NCBI GenBank assembly: GCA_000434735.1
Contig: FR881246.1
Coordinates: forward strand, 1 to 14,998
DNA: 14,998 bases
Reading direction: 5' to 3'
Source of the DNA: Bacteroides sp. CAG:530
GTDB lineage: Bacteria > Bacteroidota > Bacteroidia > Bacteroidales > Bacteroidaceae
Every line of letters begins with the position of its first letter. Positions within the stretch are counted from its first letter, which is position 1. A program made the translations under genes and the position numbers. Below the pieces are notes generated by a model. It was not told where the DNA came from, ran no database searches, and was given only the letters and a program-made list of their open reading frames with translations. Shown piece after piece: positions 1 through 8,145 of this stretch.

Positions 1-438
1 ATATGCGCTATTTTAATTCCGCCAACAGGTTATATAACCATTTCTGATGGAACCGACTTTATGAAGTCTTACATCAGCCTGCTTAACATGCGATACGACA
101 ACGGAATTATCTTGCGCACCGACGGCTTACACGGTAACCGTGACGAATGCGTATTGTCGCTTAGTCTGCAACTGATTATTGAGAATGCCATAAAGCACAA
201 CTGCCCTCATAACGACGACATGCTTCAGATTGATATAAGCCGACATGAAAACATGCTCATAATAAAGAACAACCGCATATACACCCACAGCAACAACGAC
301 CAGAGCGTAGAGTCATACGGTATTGGGATTAGCAACCTGAAGCAACGCTACAGATTGGAAGGCGAAGAGGAGCCGAAGTTCATCGCCAGCAGAGATTTCT
401 TTGAGGTGCAACTGCCTATTATAAAACGGGAACAGTAG
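1..438 (+). CDS. Sensor histidine kinase, LytS/YehU type, C-terminal part (5' end outside window)
   Basis: The frame is open from base 1, so the ATG at 61 is internal and about 145 residues of a longer protein are visible. Seen: the block around DGTDFMKSYISLLNMRY resembles the segment after the phosphorylated His in HisKA_7TM/His_kinase (LytS-like) kinases; an N-box IIENAIKHN (bases about 175-201) and a glycine box YGIGISNLKQRY (about 316-351) form the ATP-binding site. The phospho-acceptor His motif and any membrane or TPR segments lie upstream of the window. It would phosphorylate the response regulator that begins 7 bases after its TAG stop, so the two are almost surely co-transcribed. The signal sensed cannot be read from this fragment. 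Confidence 0.88.
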   Translation: MCAILIPPTGYITISDGTDFMKSYISLLNMRYDNGIILRTDGLHGNRDECVLSLSLQLIIENAIKHNCPHNDDMLQIDISRHENMLIIKNNRIYTHSNNDQSVESYGIGISNLKQRYRLEGEEEPKFIASRDFFEVQLPIIKREQ

Positions 439-445
439 AAAAAAG

Positions 446-1201
446 ATGAAAAAGGTATTGATAATAGAAGATGATAATTTCAGTGCAAGACGTTTGAAAA
501 GGTTAATAATGGACATTGACGACACGGTAGACGTACATGGTCCGCTAAAAAGCATCATGGAGGTAACGGAGGAATTGACATTCCACAATGATTACGACCT
601 TATCTTCTCCGACATTCGCCTTGCCGACGGTGATGTGTTTGAAGCTTTCAGCAGGGTAATGCCACAATCATTCGTCATCTTCACCACTGCATACGACGAA
701 TATGCAATGGAGGCCATAAAGAACAACGGGCTTGACTACCTTCTTAAGCCGATTGATGCCGACGAGCTGCGTACTGCCATAGAAAAGCTACGGTTGAATC
801 GCGAAACGCAACAGCCTACCGTTGCAAACAAGCTTAACAGTGCGTTTAACGATACACACCAATACCATGAGCGTTTTCTAATTCCCAAAGGTGATGAGCT
901 ATGTATAATTTACGCTGACAACATAAGCTATATCAACATGAAAGACAATCGTATTATAGCACTTACTGACGACGGCACATCATATCCATTACCAATGACC
1001 ATGAACGAACTAGAACAAGCTTTAAATCCTACAAAGTTCTTCCGTATCAATCGTCAATACATCGCTAATATAAAAAGTATCAAGAAAATAAGCCTTTTCT
1101 TCAGTTCCAAACTTAAAGTCAAATTAAAAGGATGCGACGATGATAATATCGTAATAAGCAAAGAGAAAACGGTATTGTTTAAGAAATGGATAGAGAAATA
1201 A
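446..1201 (+). CDS. LytTR-family response regulator transcription factor
   Basis: A 251-residue DNA-binding response regulator. The receiver domain (about 1-118) shows the acidic pocket E8/D9/D10, the likely phospho-acceptor D56 in IFSDIRL, the switch Thr in FTTAYDEY (80-81) and the invariant Lys in LLKPI (K101). A short linker (about 119-142) leads to a LytTR DNA-binding domain (about 143-251) with the characteristic FFRINRQYIAN block near 198-208. Family knowledge: LytTR regulators bind paired direct repeats upstream of target promoters, commonly envelope or export genes. It starts 7 bases after the kinase stop in an AT-rich start region typical of Bacteroidetes. No target can be proven; the convergent barrel gene next door is only a neighbour, not evidence of regulation. 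Confidence 0.95.
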   Translation: MKKVLIIEDDNFSARRLKRLIMDIDDTVDVHGPLKSIMEVTEELTFHNDYDLIFSDIRLADGDVFEAFSRVMPQSFVIFTTAYDEYAMEAIKNNGLDYLLKPIDADELRTAIEKLRLNRETQQPTVANKLNSAFNDTHQYHERFLIPKGDELCIIYADNISYINMKDNRIIALTDDGTSYPLPMTMNELEQALNPTKFFRINRQYIANIKSIKKISLFFSSKLKVKLKGCDDDNIVISKEKTVLFKKWIEK

Positions 1202-1202
1202 A

Positions 1203-1260
1203 CAATAAAATCGGGTGTTTCTAAAGCATCAATATGCATTAGGAACACCCGATTTTATTG
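1203..1260. terminator. Long bidirectional terminator hairpin between convergent genes
   Basis: Bases 1203-1219 are the exact reverse complement of 1244-1260 (17 bp); the pairing continues three more steps with one G-T pair, leaving an 18-base loop. A-rich and T-rich ends of the stem provide a T tract for both directions. It starts one base after the response regulator stop and ends 10 bases before the stop of the minus-strand barrel gene, so it can end both transcripts. Confidence 0.85.
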
Positions 1261-1270
1261 TTAAATCCGC

Positions 1271-1843
1271 TTAGAACGACCAGCCGAAACCGACGTATGG
1301 ATAGAAGGCAGACTTGTTGAGTCCGTTCTTGTCACCGAAATTGAATGAAGGCGATATTCCTGCACGAAACATGAATCCGCTGGGGCGCTGATAGCGGTAG
1401 CCGATGTCGCCAAAGAGAAAATATCCGAACTTGGTATTTGATGAAGTATAATAATCAATACCCCATGTCGTTTCATCTTTTTTATTACCATCAGGGTACC
1501 ATCCGGTATCTTTAACGTATCCTATCGTCTCCTTTTCCCTGTATACACCCAGACTCGCACCGAAGCCCAGTTCAAGTTTACTATTCTTCTTTCCAAGCAG
1601 ATAGTTCAGTTCCAACGGAACACCAACGCCATTGATACACTGATCGAACAACCCGGAGTTATTTCCATAACCGTAACCTATACCAACACGATATCCAAAT
1701 CCAGAATTACCATTGAAGCGACTGTCGTAGTTTATGCCTACTGTGCTTTGGGCTCCAAGGACTTCGATTGAAAGGTTACGCGTCTTCTGAGCAAACATAC
1801 TGGTTGCAGCAAAAAGCATTGTTGTAAAAACGATTCTCCTCAT
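1271..1843 (-). CDS. Small outer-membrane beta-barrel protein
   Basis: A 190-residue exported protein. Seen: a Sec signal peptide (MRRIVFTTMLFAATSMFA, likely cut after A18, giving Gln as first residue as is common in Bacteroidetes), then alternating hydrophobic/polar strands rich in Gly, Tyr and Phe (GFGYRVGIGYGYG, LELGFGASLGVY, FGDIGYRYQRP), ending in a terminal aromatic strand YVGFGWSF. This fits an 8-strand OmpA/OmpW/OprF-like barrel inserted by the BAM complex. No peptidoglycan-binding domain follows, so it is barrel only. The function is unknown. It is convergent with the LytTR regulator and divergent from uvrB, with its own promoter (see 1910-1940) and a leader of roughly 60 bases. Confidence 0.82.
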   Translation of the reverse strand: MRRIVFTTMLFAATSMFAQKTRNLSIEVLGAQSTVGINYDSRFNGNSGFGYRVGIGYGYGNNSGLFDQCINGVGVPLELNYLLGKKNSKLELGFGASLGVYREKETIGYVKDTGWYPDGNKKDETTWGIDYYTSSNTKFGYFLFGDIGYRYQRPSGFMFRAGISPSFNFGDKNGLNKSAFYPYVGFGWSF

Positions 1844-1909
1844 TTGTTTCGTATTTTATGAATGATTATTTTCAAGGACATTTGTCCAAGTAGCATCTTT
1901 ATTTCAAGA

Positions 1910-1940
1910 CAAAAGTATGTCTGTTTTCATTCGTAAACAA
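1910..1940 (-). promoter_or_regulatory. Bacteroidetes-type promoter for the barrel gene
   Basis: On the minus strand TTG (1940-1938) is followed after exactly 20 bases by TACTTTTG (1917-1910). This matches the known Bacteroides consensus of TTTG/TTG at -33 and TAnnTTTG at -7 with a spacer of about 19-21. It is the best-formed promoter in the window. Confidence 0.75.
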
Positions 1941-2130
1941 TGGCTTCTAATGCGAAACGGAAAATATAGAGCACAAATCGCCAAGATAGCTGGTTAAAGA
2001 GATTTTTGGCCGTTCTTCTTATCGCAGATCTCTTGATGTCTTTCATGTATACTTGATGGCATGAATAGTTTTTTTAACGCTCCGCTGCAAGATTACATAA
2101 AAGACTTACTTACGGTAGCATTTTTATCTT

Positions 2131-2138
2131 AACTTTGT
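2131..2138 (+). promoter_or_regulatory. -7 box upstream of uvrB
   Basis: TAACTTTG fits the Bacteroides -7 consensus TAnnTTTG. The -33 region, about 20 bases upstream, is weak (TTAC at 2107-2110). The box overlaps the TTG at 2135 that could extend the uvrB frame, so that TTG cannot be the translation start if this promoter is used; the ATG at 2162 lies about 23 bases downstream. Confidence 0.6.
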
Positions 2139-2161
2139 ATTTCCGATTTAATGTACTCATT

Positions 2162-4189
2162 ATGAATTTTGAACTTGTTTCAGACTACCAGCCTACGGGC
2201 GACCAGCCGGAAGCCATAGCGCAACTGACTGAAGGGATAAAGGAAGGACTGCCGGCACAGACATTACTTGGCGTAACCGGTTCGGGTAAGACGTTCACCA
2301 TAGCTAACGTCATAAAGAACATCAACAAACCGACTCTTATACTGAGCCATAATAAAACGCTTGCGGCACAGCTATACAGCGAGTTTAAAGGATTCTTTCC
2401 AAATAACGCCGTAGAATATTACGTGTCGTATTATGACTATTATCAACCTGAGGCGTATCTGCCCTCTACCGACACCTATATAGAAAAAGACCTCGCCATA
2501 AACGAGGAAATAGACAAACTCCGACTGGCGGCTACATCGGCATTGCTGTCAGGACGAAAAGATGTGGTGGTAGTATCGTCTGTATCGTGCATCTATGGTA
2601 TGGGAAACCCGTCGGATTTCTACAATAACGTAATCGAGATAAAAAAGGGTAAATTACTAGACCGCAACGTTTTCCTTCGTCGACTGGTAGATAGTCTATA
2701 CGTAAGAAACGACATCGAGCTGAACCGTGGCAACTTCCGCGTAAAAGGCGACACAGTAGATATATATCTGGCGTATACAGACAATCTGCTGAGGGTAATG
2801 TTTTGGGACGACGAAATAGATGCCATAGAAGAGATAGACCCTATCAACGGAAACCGCATGGGCAGTTTCGACGAATATAAAATATATCCCGCCAACTTGT
2901 TTATGACTACAAAGGAAAGCACAATGCGTGCTATCCATCAGATAGAAGACGATCTCACCAAACAGGTGGCGTGGTTTGAAGAGCAAGGCAAGCCATACGA
3001 AGCCAAAAGACTATACGAGCGCGTTACTTACGACATGGAGATGATACGTGAGTTAGGGCATTGCTCGGGCATAGAGAACTACTCGCGCTATTTCGACGGA
3101 AGAGCCGCAGGCACACGTCCTTATTGCCTACTCGACTTTTTCCCAGATGATTTCTTGATAGTGATAGACGAGAGTCACGTAAGTGTACCGCAGATACGAG
3201 CGATGTACGGAGGCGACAAGGCGAGAAAAGAAAACTTGGTGCAATACGGATTCCGACTTCCGGCGGCTATGGACAACCGTCCGCTGAAATTCGAGGAATT
3301 TCAAGAACTTGCCAAACAGGTTATTTATGTAAGCGCCACTCCTGCGGAATATGAATTGCAGCAGAGCGAAGGCGTGATAGTAGAACAGGTGATACGTCCT
3401 ACCGGACTGCTCGACCCTATCATAGAAGTACGCCCAAGCCTGAATCAGGTGGACGACTTAATGGAGGAGATACATCAACGCATAGAAAAGCAAGAACGAG
3501 TATTGGTAACAACCCTCACAAAGCGAATGGCGGAGGAGTTGACCGACTATCTGCTGCGTAATAATATAAGTTGCGCATATATACACAGTGATGTAGATAC
3601 CCTGGAGCGAGTAAAAATCATGGACGAACTACGCCAAGGCACATACGATGTGCTGGTAGGTGTAAACTTGTTGCGCGAGGGACTCGACTTGCCGGAAGTA
3701 TCGCTTGTAGCCATATTGGATGCCGACAAAGAAGGATTCTTACGCTCACATCGTTCACTGACTCAGACAGCAGGCCGCGCTGCACGAAACGTAAACGGTA
3801 AAGTCATAATGTATGCCGATAAGATTACAGACAGCATGAGGCAGACTATTACCGAAACCAACCGTCGCCGCGAAAAGCAGTTGGCTTATAATGAAGCGCA
3901 TGGCATTACGCCTCAGCAAATCAAGAAAGCACGAAACAATATCCTTGCCGGAAATACTAATAATACGGATATGCCGAAACAGCCTAAGGGATATTCCGAC
4001 ATACCTACACAACCAGAAATGCTGGCAGCCGACCCAGTTATACAATACATGTCGAAAGAACAGTTGCAGAAGAGCATGGAGCGTACACGTAAACTCATGC
4101 AAGAAGCCGCTAAGAAACTCGATTTCATAGAGGCAGCACAATATCGCGACGAATTGCTCAGGCTGGAGGATTTACTGAAAACAAAATAA
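2162..4189 (+). CDS. uvrB: UvrB, excinuclease ABC subunit B
   Basis: The DNA-damage recognition helicase of nucleotide excision repair; it receives DNA from UvrA and hands the damaged site to UvrC for incision. The product is 675 residues, the usual family length. Seen from the ATG at 2162: the N-terminal block YQPTGDQPEAI, Walker A GVTGSGKT (about 37-44), the damage-probing beta-hairpin region with YYVSYYDYYQPEAYLP (about 86-101), the helicase motif II IDESH (about 335-339), motif III-like YVSATPAEYE, motif VI QTAGRAARNVNG, and the C-terminal UVR motif (about 640-675, KKLDFIEAAQYRDELLRLED) that contacts UvrC. The start is chosen because MNFELVSDYQPTGDQ matches the usual UvrB N-terminus and the upstream TTG lies in the promoter. 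It is transcribed alone; the next gene has its own promoter. It uses many ATA isoleucine codons, unlike the following gene. Confidence 0.98.
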   Translation: MNFELVSDYQPTGDQPEAIAQLTEGIKEGLPAQTLLGVTGSGKTFTIANVIKNINKPTLILSHNKTLAAQLYSEFKGFFPNNAVEYYVSYYDYYQPEAYLPSTDTYIEKDLAINEEIDKLRLAATSALLSGRKDVVVVSSVSCIYGMGNPSDFYNNVIEIKKGKLLDRNVFLRRLVDSLYVRNDIELNRGNFRVKGDTVDIYLAYTDNLLRVMFWDDEIDAIEEIDPINGNRMGSFDEYKIYPANLFMTTKESTMRAIHQIEDDLTKQVAWFEEQGKPYEAKRLYERVTYDMEMIRELGHCSGIENYSRYFDGRAAGTRPYCLLDFFPDDFLIVIDESHVSVPQIRAMYGGDKARKENLVQYGFRLPAAMDNRPLKFEEFQELAKQVIYVSATPAEYELQQSEGVIVEQVIRPTGLLDPIIEVRPSLNQVDDLMEEIHQRIEKQERVLVTTLTKRMAEELTDYLLRNNISCAYIHSDVDTLERVKIMDELRQGTYDVLVGVNLLREGLDLPEVSLVAILDADKEGFLRSHRSLTQTAGRAARNVNGKVIMYADKITDSMRQTITETNRRREKQLAYNEAHGITPQQIKKARNNILAGNTNNTDMPKQPKGYSDIPTQPEMLAADPVIQYMSKEQLQKSMERTRKLMQEAAKKLDFIEAAQYRDELLRLEDLLKTK

Positions 4190-4263
4190 AAAAAACACTA
4201 CTCTACAGAAACGAAAAGGGAAAAAAGGAAAAGGTTCACAATCAAACATAAAAACTTTTTCAC

Positions 4264-4271
4264 TACTTTTG
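4264..4271 (+). promoter_or_regulatory. -7 box upstream of the GH109-type gene
   Basis: TACTTTTG, identical to the box in front of the barrel gene at 1917-1910, lies 68 bases before the ATG at 4340. I see no clear TTG at -33. The leader that follows is A-rich and lacks a Shine-Dalgarno sequence, as is normal in Bacteroidetes. Confidence 0.6.
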
Positions 4272-4339
4272 CGACATATAACACAAGAAGAGAAATTAAT
4301 CTAATTACAAACCAAAACCTAAAAACAACAAAAGGCATT

Positions 4340-5923
4340 ATGAGAAACTTCAAAAAAACGCTTTTAGGTGCTGTAGCCGTATGCGCGCTTCTGTGCGCTC
4401 CGCTGAGCATGACAGCACAATCTCTTTCTCCATCTACTAAGTGGCATTGGGATAAAGGTACAATCGTAGTAGAGACTCCAGAACGCCCTGCAGGACAGGA
4501 AAGCGCTTTGGGAATGACTCTCCCCAAAATGAACGTAGTACGCGTAGGATTCGTTGGTCTGGGTATGCGCGGACCGGGTGCTGTAGAACGTTTCACACAT
4601 ATCCCAGGTGTTAAAATCGCAGCTCTTTGCGACTATGAAGCAGATAGAGCTGAAAGATGCCAAGGATACTTGCGCAAAGCAAGCCTTCCGAAAGCTGACA
4701 TCTATTCTGGCGAAGAAGGATACAAGGCATTGTGCGAAAGAAACGATATAGACCTTGTATATATAGCTACCGACTGGCTTCACCACTTCCCCGTTGCTAA
4801 ATATGCTATGGAGCACGGCAAGAACGTAGCTATCGAAGTTCCGTCTGTAATGAACTTGGAACAGTGCTGGGAACTTATCAACCTGAGCGAAACAAAACGC
4901 TTGCACTGTATGATTCTTGAAAACTGCTGCTATGACTGGTTTGAAATGAACACTTTGAACATGGCACAGCACGGCGTATTCGGTGAAGTTATCCGCGCAC
5001 AAGGTGCTTACATCCATAACTTGGATCAGTTCTGGAATGCATACTGGAAAGGCGAAGGCAAGAGCAACAAACTTGGCTGGCGCTTGGAATATAACATGAA
5101 GAACCGTGGCGATGTATACGCTACTCACGGACTTGGCCCTGTGGCACAGGCTCTCGACATTCACCGTGGCGACCGCATGAAGACTTTGATAGCTATGGAT
5201 ACCAAGTCGTTCAACGGTAAGGCCGAAGTAGAAAAAGTAACAGGCAAGGAATGCAACGAATTCCGTAACGGTGACCACACTACAACTCTTATCCGCACAG
5301 AAAACGGTAAAGTTATCGAAATTCAGCACGACGTATTGACTCCGCAGCCGTACAACCGCTTGTATCAGTTGACTGGTACTAAGGGCTTCGCTAATAAGTA
5401 TCCTGTTGAAGGTTATGCTATCGACAGCAAACAAATGGCTGCTTCTGGCGTTCAGCCTAAAGTTGACAACCTGAACACTCACTCATTCTTGCCGAAAGCA
5501 GAAAAAGACGCTTTGGTTGCTAAATACCAGCATCCTATCCTGAAGAAATACGGTGAGATGGCAAAAGAAGTTGGTGGACACGGTGGTATGGACTTCATCA
5601 TGGATAGCCGCTTGGTTTACTGCTTGCAGAATGGTTTGCCCCTCGACATGGACGTTTACGACATGGCTGAATGGTGTGCTTTGGCAGAACTTGGTGCTCT
5701 TTCTATGGATAACAACTACGCTTCTGTAGCATTCCCCGACTTTACTCGCGGACACTGGAACGATGTTAAAGGCTATAAGCACGCATTCGCATCGGCAGAA
5801 GACGAAGCTGAAGCTGAAAGAATAGCAAAAGAAGCTACTGCAAAAATGAAAGAAGAAGGTGCTAAGCAGTGGGCTAAGATTGCTAAACAAGAAGCTAAAG
5901 CCGCTAAGAAGAACAAGAAATAA
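4340..5923 (+). CDS. Exported GH109-type NAD-dependent glycosidase (Gfo/Idh/MocA fold)
   Basis: A 527-residue exported protein. Seen: Sec signal peptide (1 to about 26, ending SMTA-QS), Rossmann dinucleotide motif GFVGLGMRG (70-78), cofactor-site block AIEVPSVM (164-171), NCCYDWFEMN (195-204), YATHGLGP (260-267) and GGHGGMD (412-418). These blocks match the GH109 branch of Gfo/Idh/MocA proteins. Family knowledge: GH109 enzymes keep NAD bound and remove terminal alpha-linked N-acetylgalactosamine by an oxidation-elimination mechanism; Tyr260 and His263 have the Tyr-x-x-His spacing I recall for the catalytic region. Odd: no twin-arginine motif although a bound cofactor often goes with Tat export, and a charged Ala/Lys/Glu tail (485-527) beyond the enzyme domain. 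It has its own promoter and terminator, so it is monocistronic. Its codons avoid ATA and look tuned for high expression. The substrate is inferred, not shown; a plain sugar oxidoreductase is the alternative. Confidence 0.87.
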   Translation: MRNFKKTLLGAVAVCALLCAPLSMTAQSLSPSTKWHWDKGTIVVETPERPAGQESALGMTLPKMNVVRVGFVGLGMRGPGAVERFTHIPGVKIAALCDYEADRAERCQGYLRKASLPKADIYSGEEGYKALCERNDIDLVYIATDWLHHFPVAKYAMEHGKNVAIEVPSVMNLEQCWELINLSETKRLHCMILENCCYDWFEMNTLNMAQHGVFGEVIRAQGAYIHNLDQFWNAYWKGEGKSNKLGWRLEYNMKNRGDVYATHGLGPVAQALDIHRGDRMKTLIAMDTKSFNGKAEVEKVTGKECNEFRNGDHTTTLIRTENGKVIEIQHDVLTPQPYNRLYQLTGTKGFANKYPVEGYAIDSKQMAASGVQPKVDNLNTHSFLPKAEKDALVAKYQHPILKKYGEMAKEVGGHGGMDFIMDSRLVYCLQNGLPLDMDVYDMAEWCALAELGALSMDNNYASVAFPDFTRGHWNDVKGYKHAFASAEDEAEAERIAKEATAKMKEEGAKQWAKIAKQEAKAAKKNKK

Positions 5924-5946
5924 GGAGACTTATTCCTAACATATCA

Positions 5947-5989
5947 GCATAAAAAAAGAGACTGCATTGCGCGGTCTCTTTTTTTATGC
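5947..5989 (+). terminator. Rho-independent terminator of the GH109-type gene
   Basis: A perfect 16-bp inverted repeat: 5947-5962 pairs with 5974-5989 around an 11-base loop, with A7 on the left arm and T7 on the right. It begins 23 bases after the TAA stop. Because of its symmetric A/T runs it can also act on minus-strand transcripts coming from 6196 upward. Confidence 0.9.
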
Positions 5990-6052
5990 CATAATAATAA
6001 ATGCCTCTTCTCGCATATAGAAATCTGTGTTTTCTTATTCAATTCTCTATCT

Positions 6053-6136
6053 TTAGCCTAAAGATATATAAACTCAGCCTAGAGATATACATCTTTAGGT
6101 TAAAGATATACATCTCTAGGCTGAATTTATAGTTTA
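6053..6136. repeat. Four tandem 21-nt palindromic repeats
   Basis: Four consecutive 21-base units start at 6053, 6074, 6095 and 6116. Units 2 and 3 share AAGATATACATCT or AGAGATATACATCT endings; unit 1 begins TTAGCCTAAAGATATA; unit 4 is diverged (CTAGGCTGAATTTATAG). Units are also palindromic: ATCTTTAGCCTAAAGAT (6049-6065) is a perfect odd palindrome and ATCTTTAGGTTAAAGAT (6091-6107) a near one. A larger inverted repeat encloses the second half: CAGCCTAGAGAT (6075-6086) pairs with 6112-6123, and ATATAAACT (6066-6074) with 6131-6139. The array sits between the GH109 terminator and the receptor stop at 6196, so it would be in the 3' untranslated part of the receptor transcript. Confidence 0.8.
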
Positions 6137-6195
6137 TATGCTTAATAGTTTACTTTTCCCACGAAATGAATCGGAGTATTTCTTGAGTTAAAGGC

Positions 6196-8130
6196 TTAAT
6201 AAGTAAGCTTCATTCCTACGAAATAGCTTCTGGGCAGTGACGGTCCGTAAATATAATCTGAGTCACGGTTCCATCCTTTATCAAAGTCTTTCTGATAGGC
6301 ATTGGTTATATTCTGCACGCCAGCATTCACCTGCAAGGCAAGATACTTATATACAGGGATATCGTACGACAGCTTAGCGTTCAAAGCAAAGAAATCTGGA
6401 GTAGTAACCGCCTCCGGCTTCTCTACGCCTGAGCCTGCATTGTGGCCGATAAGCATTTTACCGGTATAGTTGCCCGTAAGCGAAGCGTTAAAACGCTTAA
6501 CCGGAGTAAATGTAGCGGTGAAATAGCCATAAGTATTAGGCGCACGCATCATCTTGCGGTACTTCTGTTCGGGCACTTCTTCGTTCCACGCTATAGCCTC
6601 ATCGTATTTGCTCTGCTGCAATGTAAGTCCTGCTTGAAGAGATAACCATTTGGTAAACATTGCCTTACCTTCAAGGTTTATACCAAGTACCTTGGCTCCG
6701 TAAGCATTGTAACGTTCCTGAACGATATTGCCCTGAGCATCTGTTATGCCCAACTGACGGAGTGCGAATACATTGTTCAAATCGGTATAGAAACCTTCTA
6801 CCAAGAAATTAACCTGCACGTCTCCAAACTTATGATAAACGTCTGCAGAAACGCTGAAGCTATTAGAGCTTTCTTCCTTCAAATCGTCTGCCAATACAGT
6901 AACCAAGCGTTCACCGCCAACTACGCCTACATGTAAATCTTCGTCGAACGCTTGCGGAGCACGGAAACCTCCAGCGTAAGTTACGCGCAAGTTGATATCT
7001 TCTGTAGGATTAAAGCGCAAGTTGACACGGGGACTGAATATCACATTATCCACCATATTATGCTTGTCGAGTCGTCCACCAAAGAGGAAGCTCCACTTCT
7101 TGTTCTTCCATTCATTCTGGAAATACAGACTTCCGATGCGCACCTTCTGACTGAAGTCACGGTCGTAACCTAGGATTACATCATTCAAACCGTCATAGTT
7201 ATACTCAGCGCCGAGAGTCAAATCGGAGGGCATAAAAAGCAACTTATCAAAAGAATACACATACTGAGTTCCAAAGATATAAGTAAAGTCGTGTGTCTTA
7301 CCATACGCTTTGCTCGCAGCCTCGATAGATTCGGGAGTACCCTCGCCTATTCCGCCATAATAGCTATCGCGTGCAGTAGACATGAAAGAGAAATATGCGT
7401 TGAAATGACTCTTTTCGTTGGGCGAGAAATTATCAAAGCTCAATCCACCGCCCTGAATATTATGTTCTACCTGTTCGGTGATATTCGCCTCGTGCGCCAC
7501 ACGGTCGAGCTTGTTACCTCCACGACGGAACTCATTGATGCCATGATACTGCATGGTCAACTTAGAATAAGGACTCAGTTTGAGGTATGAGTTTACACCG
7601 ATTGTATGGTTGCGCAGCAAAGGCAACTCGCTATAACCATCGCCGTCATGATCGTAAGCCTGGCGATAACGGCTCTGTCCGTAAGCGTAGAATCCAGCTT
7701 TGTTGTTATCGGTCACTAAAGAAACATTAGCCGATGTAGCATTGTCGAACGAGTTGCTTCCGCCCATCGAAGTAAATGAATGACCAACTTCCGCAGAATT
7801 ACGTGAAGGCTCTTTAGTAATGACATTGATGGTTCCACCGATAGCCGAAGCACCGAACAATGCTGAACCACCTCCACGCACTACTTCTACGCGGTCTATC
7901 ATATTAGCCGGAATTTGCTCCAAGCCATACACACCGTTTAAAGCAGAGAACACAGGGCGCGAGTCTATCAATATCTGCGAATAGTGTCCGTCGAGTCCGT
8001 TAATACGTACCTGAGTAAAGCCGCAATTCTGGCAATTGTCCTCCGTACGTACTCCCGGCTGGAAGTTCAATCCCTGCGCCAAGCATGTAGCCTGAGTAGT
8101 CTCGAACAATTTAGAGTTTACCACACTCAC
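6196..8130 (-). CDS. C-terminal plug and barrel fragment of the TonB-dependent receptor
   Basis: The frame is open from directly after the TGA (8145) down to the TAA at 6198-6196. The first possible restart is GTG at 8130 (VSVVNSKLFE). I see no Shine-Dalgarno-like sequence there, and a product starting there would lack a signal peptide, so it could not reach the outer membrane. Plug features: LNFQPGVRTEDNCQNCGF, LEQIPANMIDRVEVVRG, GASAIGGTINVITK; the rest is barrel strands, with the final strand LPRSYFVGMKLTY bearing the usual aromatic terminus. It is a functional receptor only if made as one chain with the upstream fragment. Confidence 0.7.
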   Translation of the reverse strand: MSVVNSKLFETTQATCLAQGLNFQPGVRTEDNCQNCGFTQVRINGLDGHYSQILIDSRPVFSALNGVYGLEQIPANMIDRVEVVRGGGSALFGASAIGGTINVITKEPSRNSAEVGHSFTSMGGSNSFDNATSANVSLVTDNNKAGFYAYGQSRYRQAYDHDGDGYSELPLLRNHTIGVNSYLKLSPYSKLTMQYHGINEFRRGGNKLDRVAHEANITEQVEHNIQGGGLSFDNFSPNEKSHFNAYFSFMSTARDSYYGGIGEGTPESIEAASKAYGKTHDFTYIFGTQYVYSFDKLLFMPSDLTLGAEYNYDGLNDVILGYDRDFSQKVRIGSLYFQNEWKNKKWSFLFGGRLDKHNMVDNVIFSPRVNLRFNPTEDINLRVTYAGGFRAPQAFDEDLHVGVVGGERLVTVLADDLKEESSNSFSVSADVYHKFGDVQVNFLVEGFYTDLNNVFALRQLGITDAQGNIVQERYNAYGAKVLGINLEGKAMFTKWLSLQAGLTLQQSKYDEAIAWNEEVPEQKYRKMMRAPNTYGYFTATFTPVKRFNASLTGNYTGKMLIGHNAGSGVEKPEAVTTPDFFALNAKLSYDIPVYKYLALQVNAGVQNITNAYQKDFDKGWNRDSDYIYGPSLPRSYFVGMKLTY

Positions 8131-8145
8131 TAAGTTAGGAGCAAG

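Larger units (their letters stand above)
1844..2161. other. Divergent intergenic region between barrel gene and uvrB
   Basis: A 318-base spacer with no credible gene. It holds the minus-strand promoter at 1910-1940, a short dyad GGACA-TT-TGTCC at 1876-1887 in the leader of the barrel gene, and the uvrB promoter at 2131-2138. Bases about 1945-2120 show only weak, short inverted repeats (AGAGAT ... ATCTCT near 2000-2036) that I cannot assign. I found no SOS-type (LexA) box that I could recognise. Confidence 0.6.

Noticed and set aside
2135..2161. TTG extension of UvrB by nine residues
   Set aside because: The TTG is inside the -7 box TAACTTTG and the extension does not match UvrB N-termini; ATG at 2162 fits.
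4364..5890. Long antisense open frames of 372 and 135 codons opposite the GH109-type gene
   Set aside because: They lie in one frame, opposite a gene with strong protein-family motifs, have no start context or family-like sequence, and are explained by the codon bias of the real gene.
6053..6136. CRISPR array
   Set aside because: The 21-base units are contiguous without spacers and are diverged and palindromic; there are no cas genes nearby.
7291..7590. Plus-strand 99-codon open frame opposite the receptor barrel
   Set aside because: Low-information sequence antisense to barrel strands, no supporting start context.
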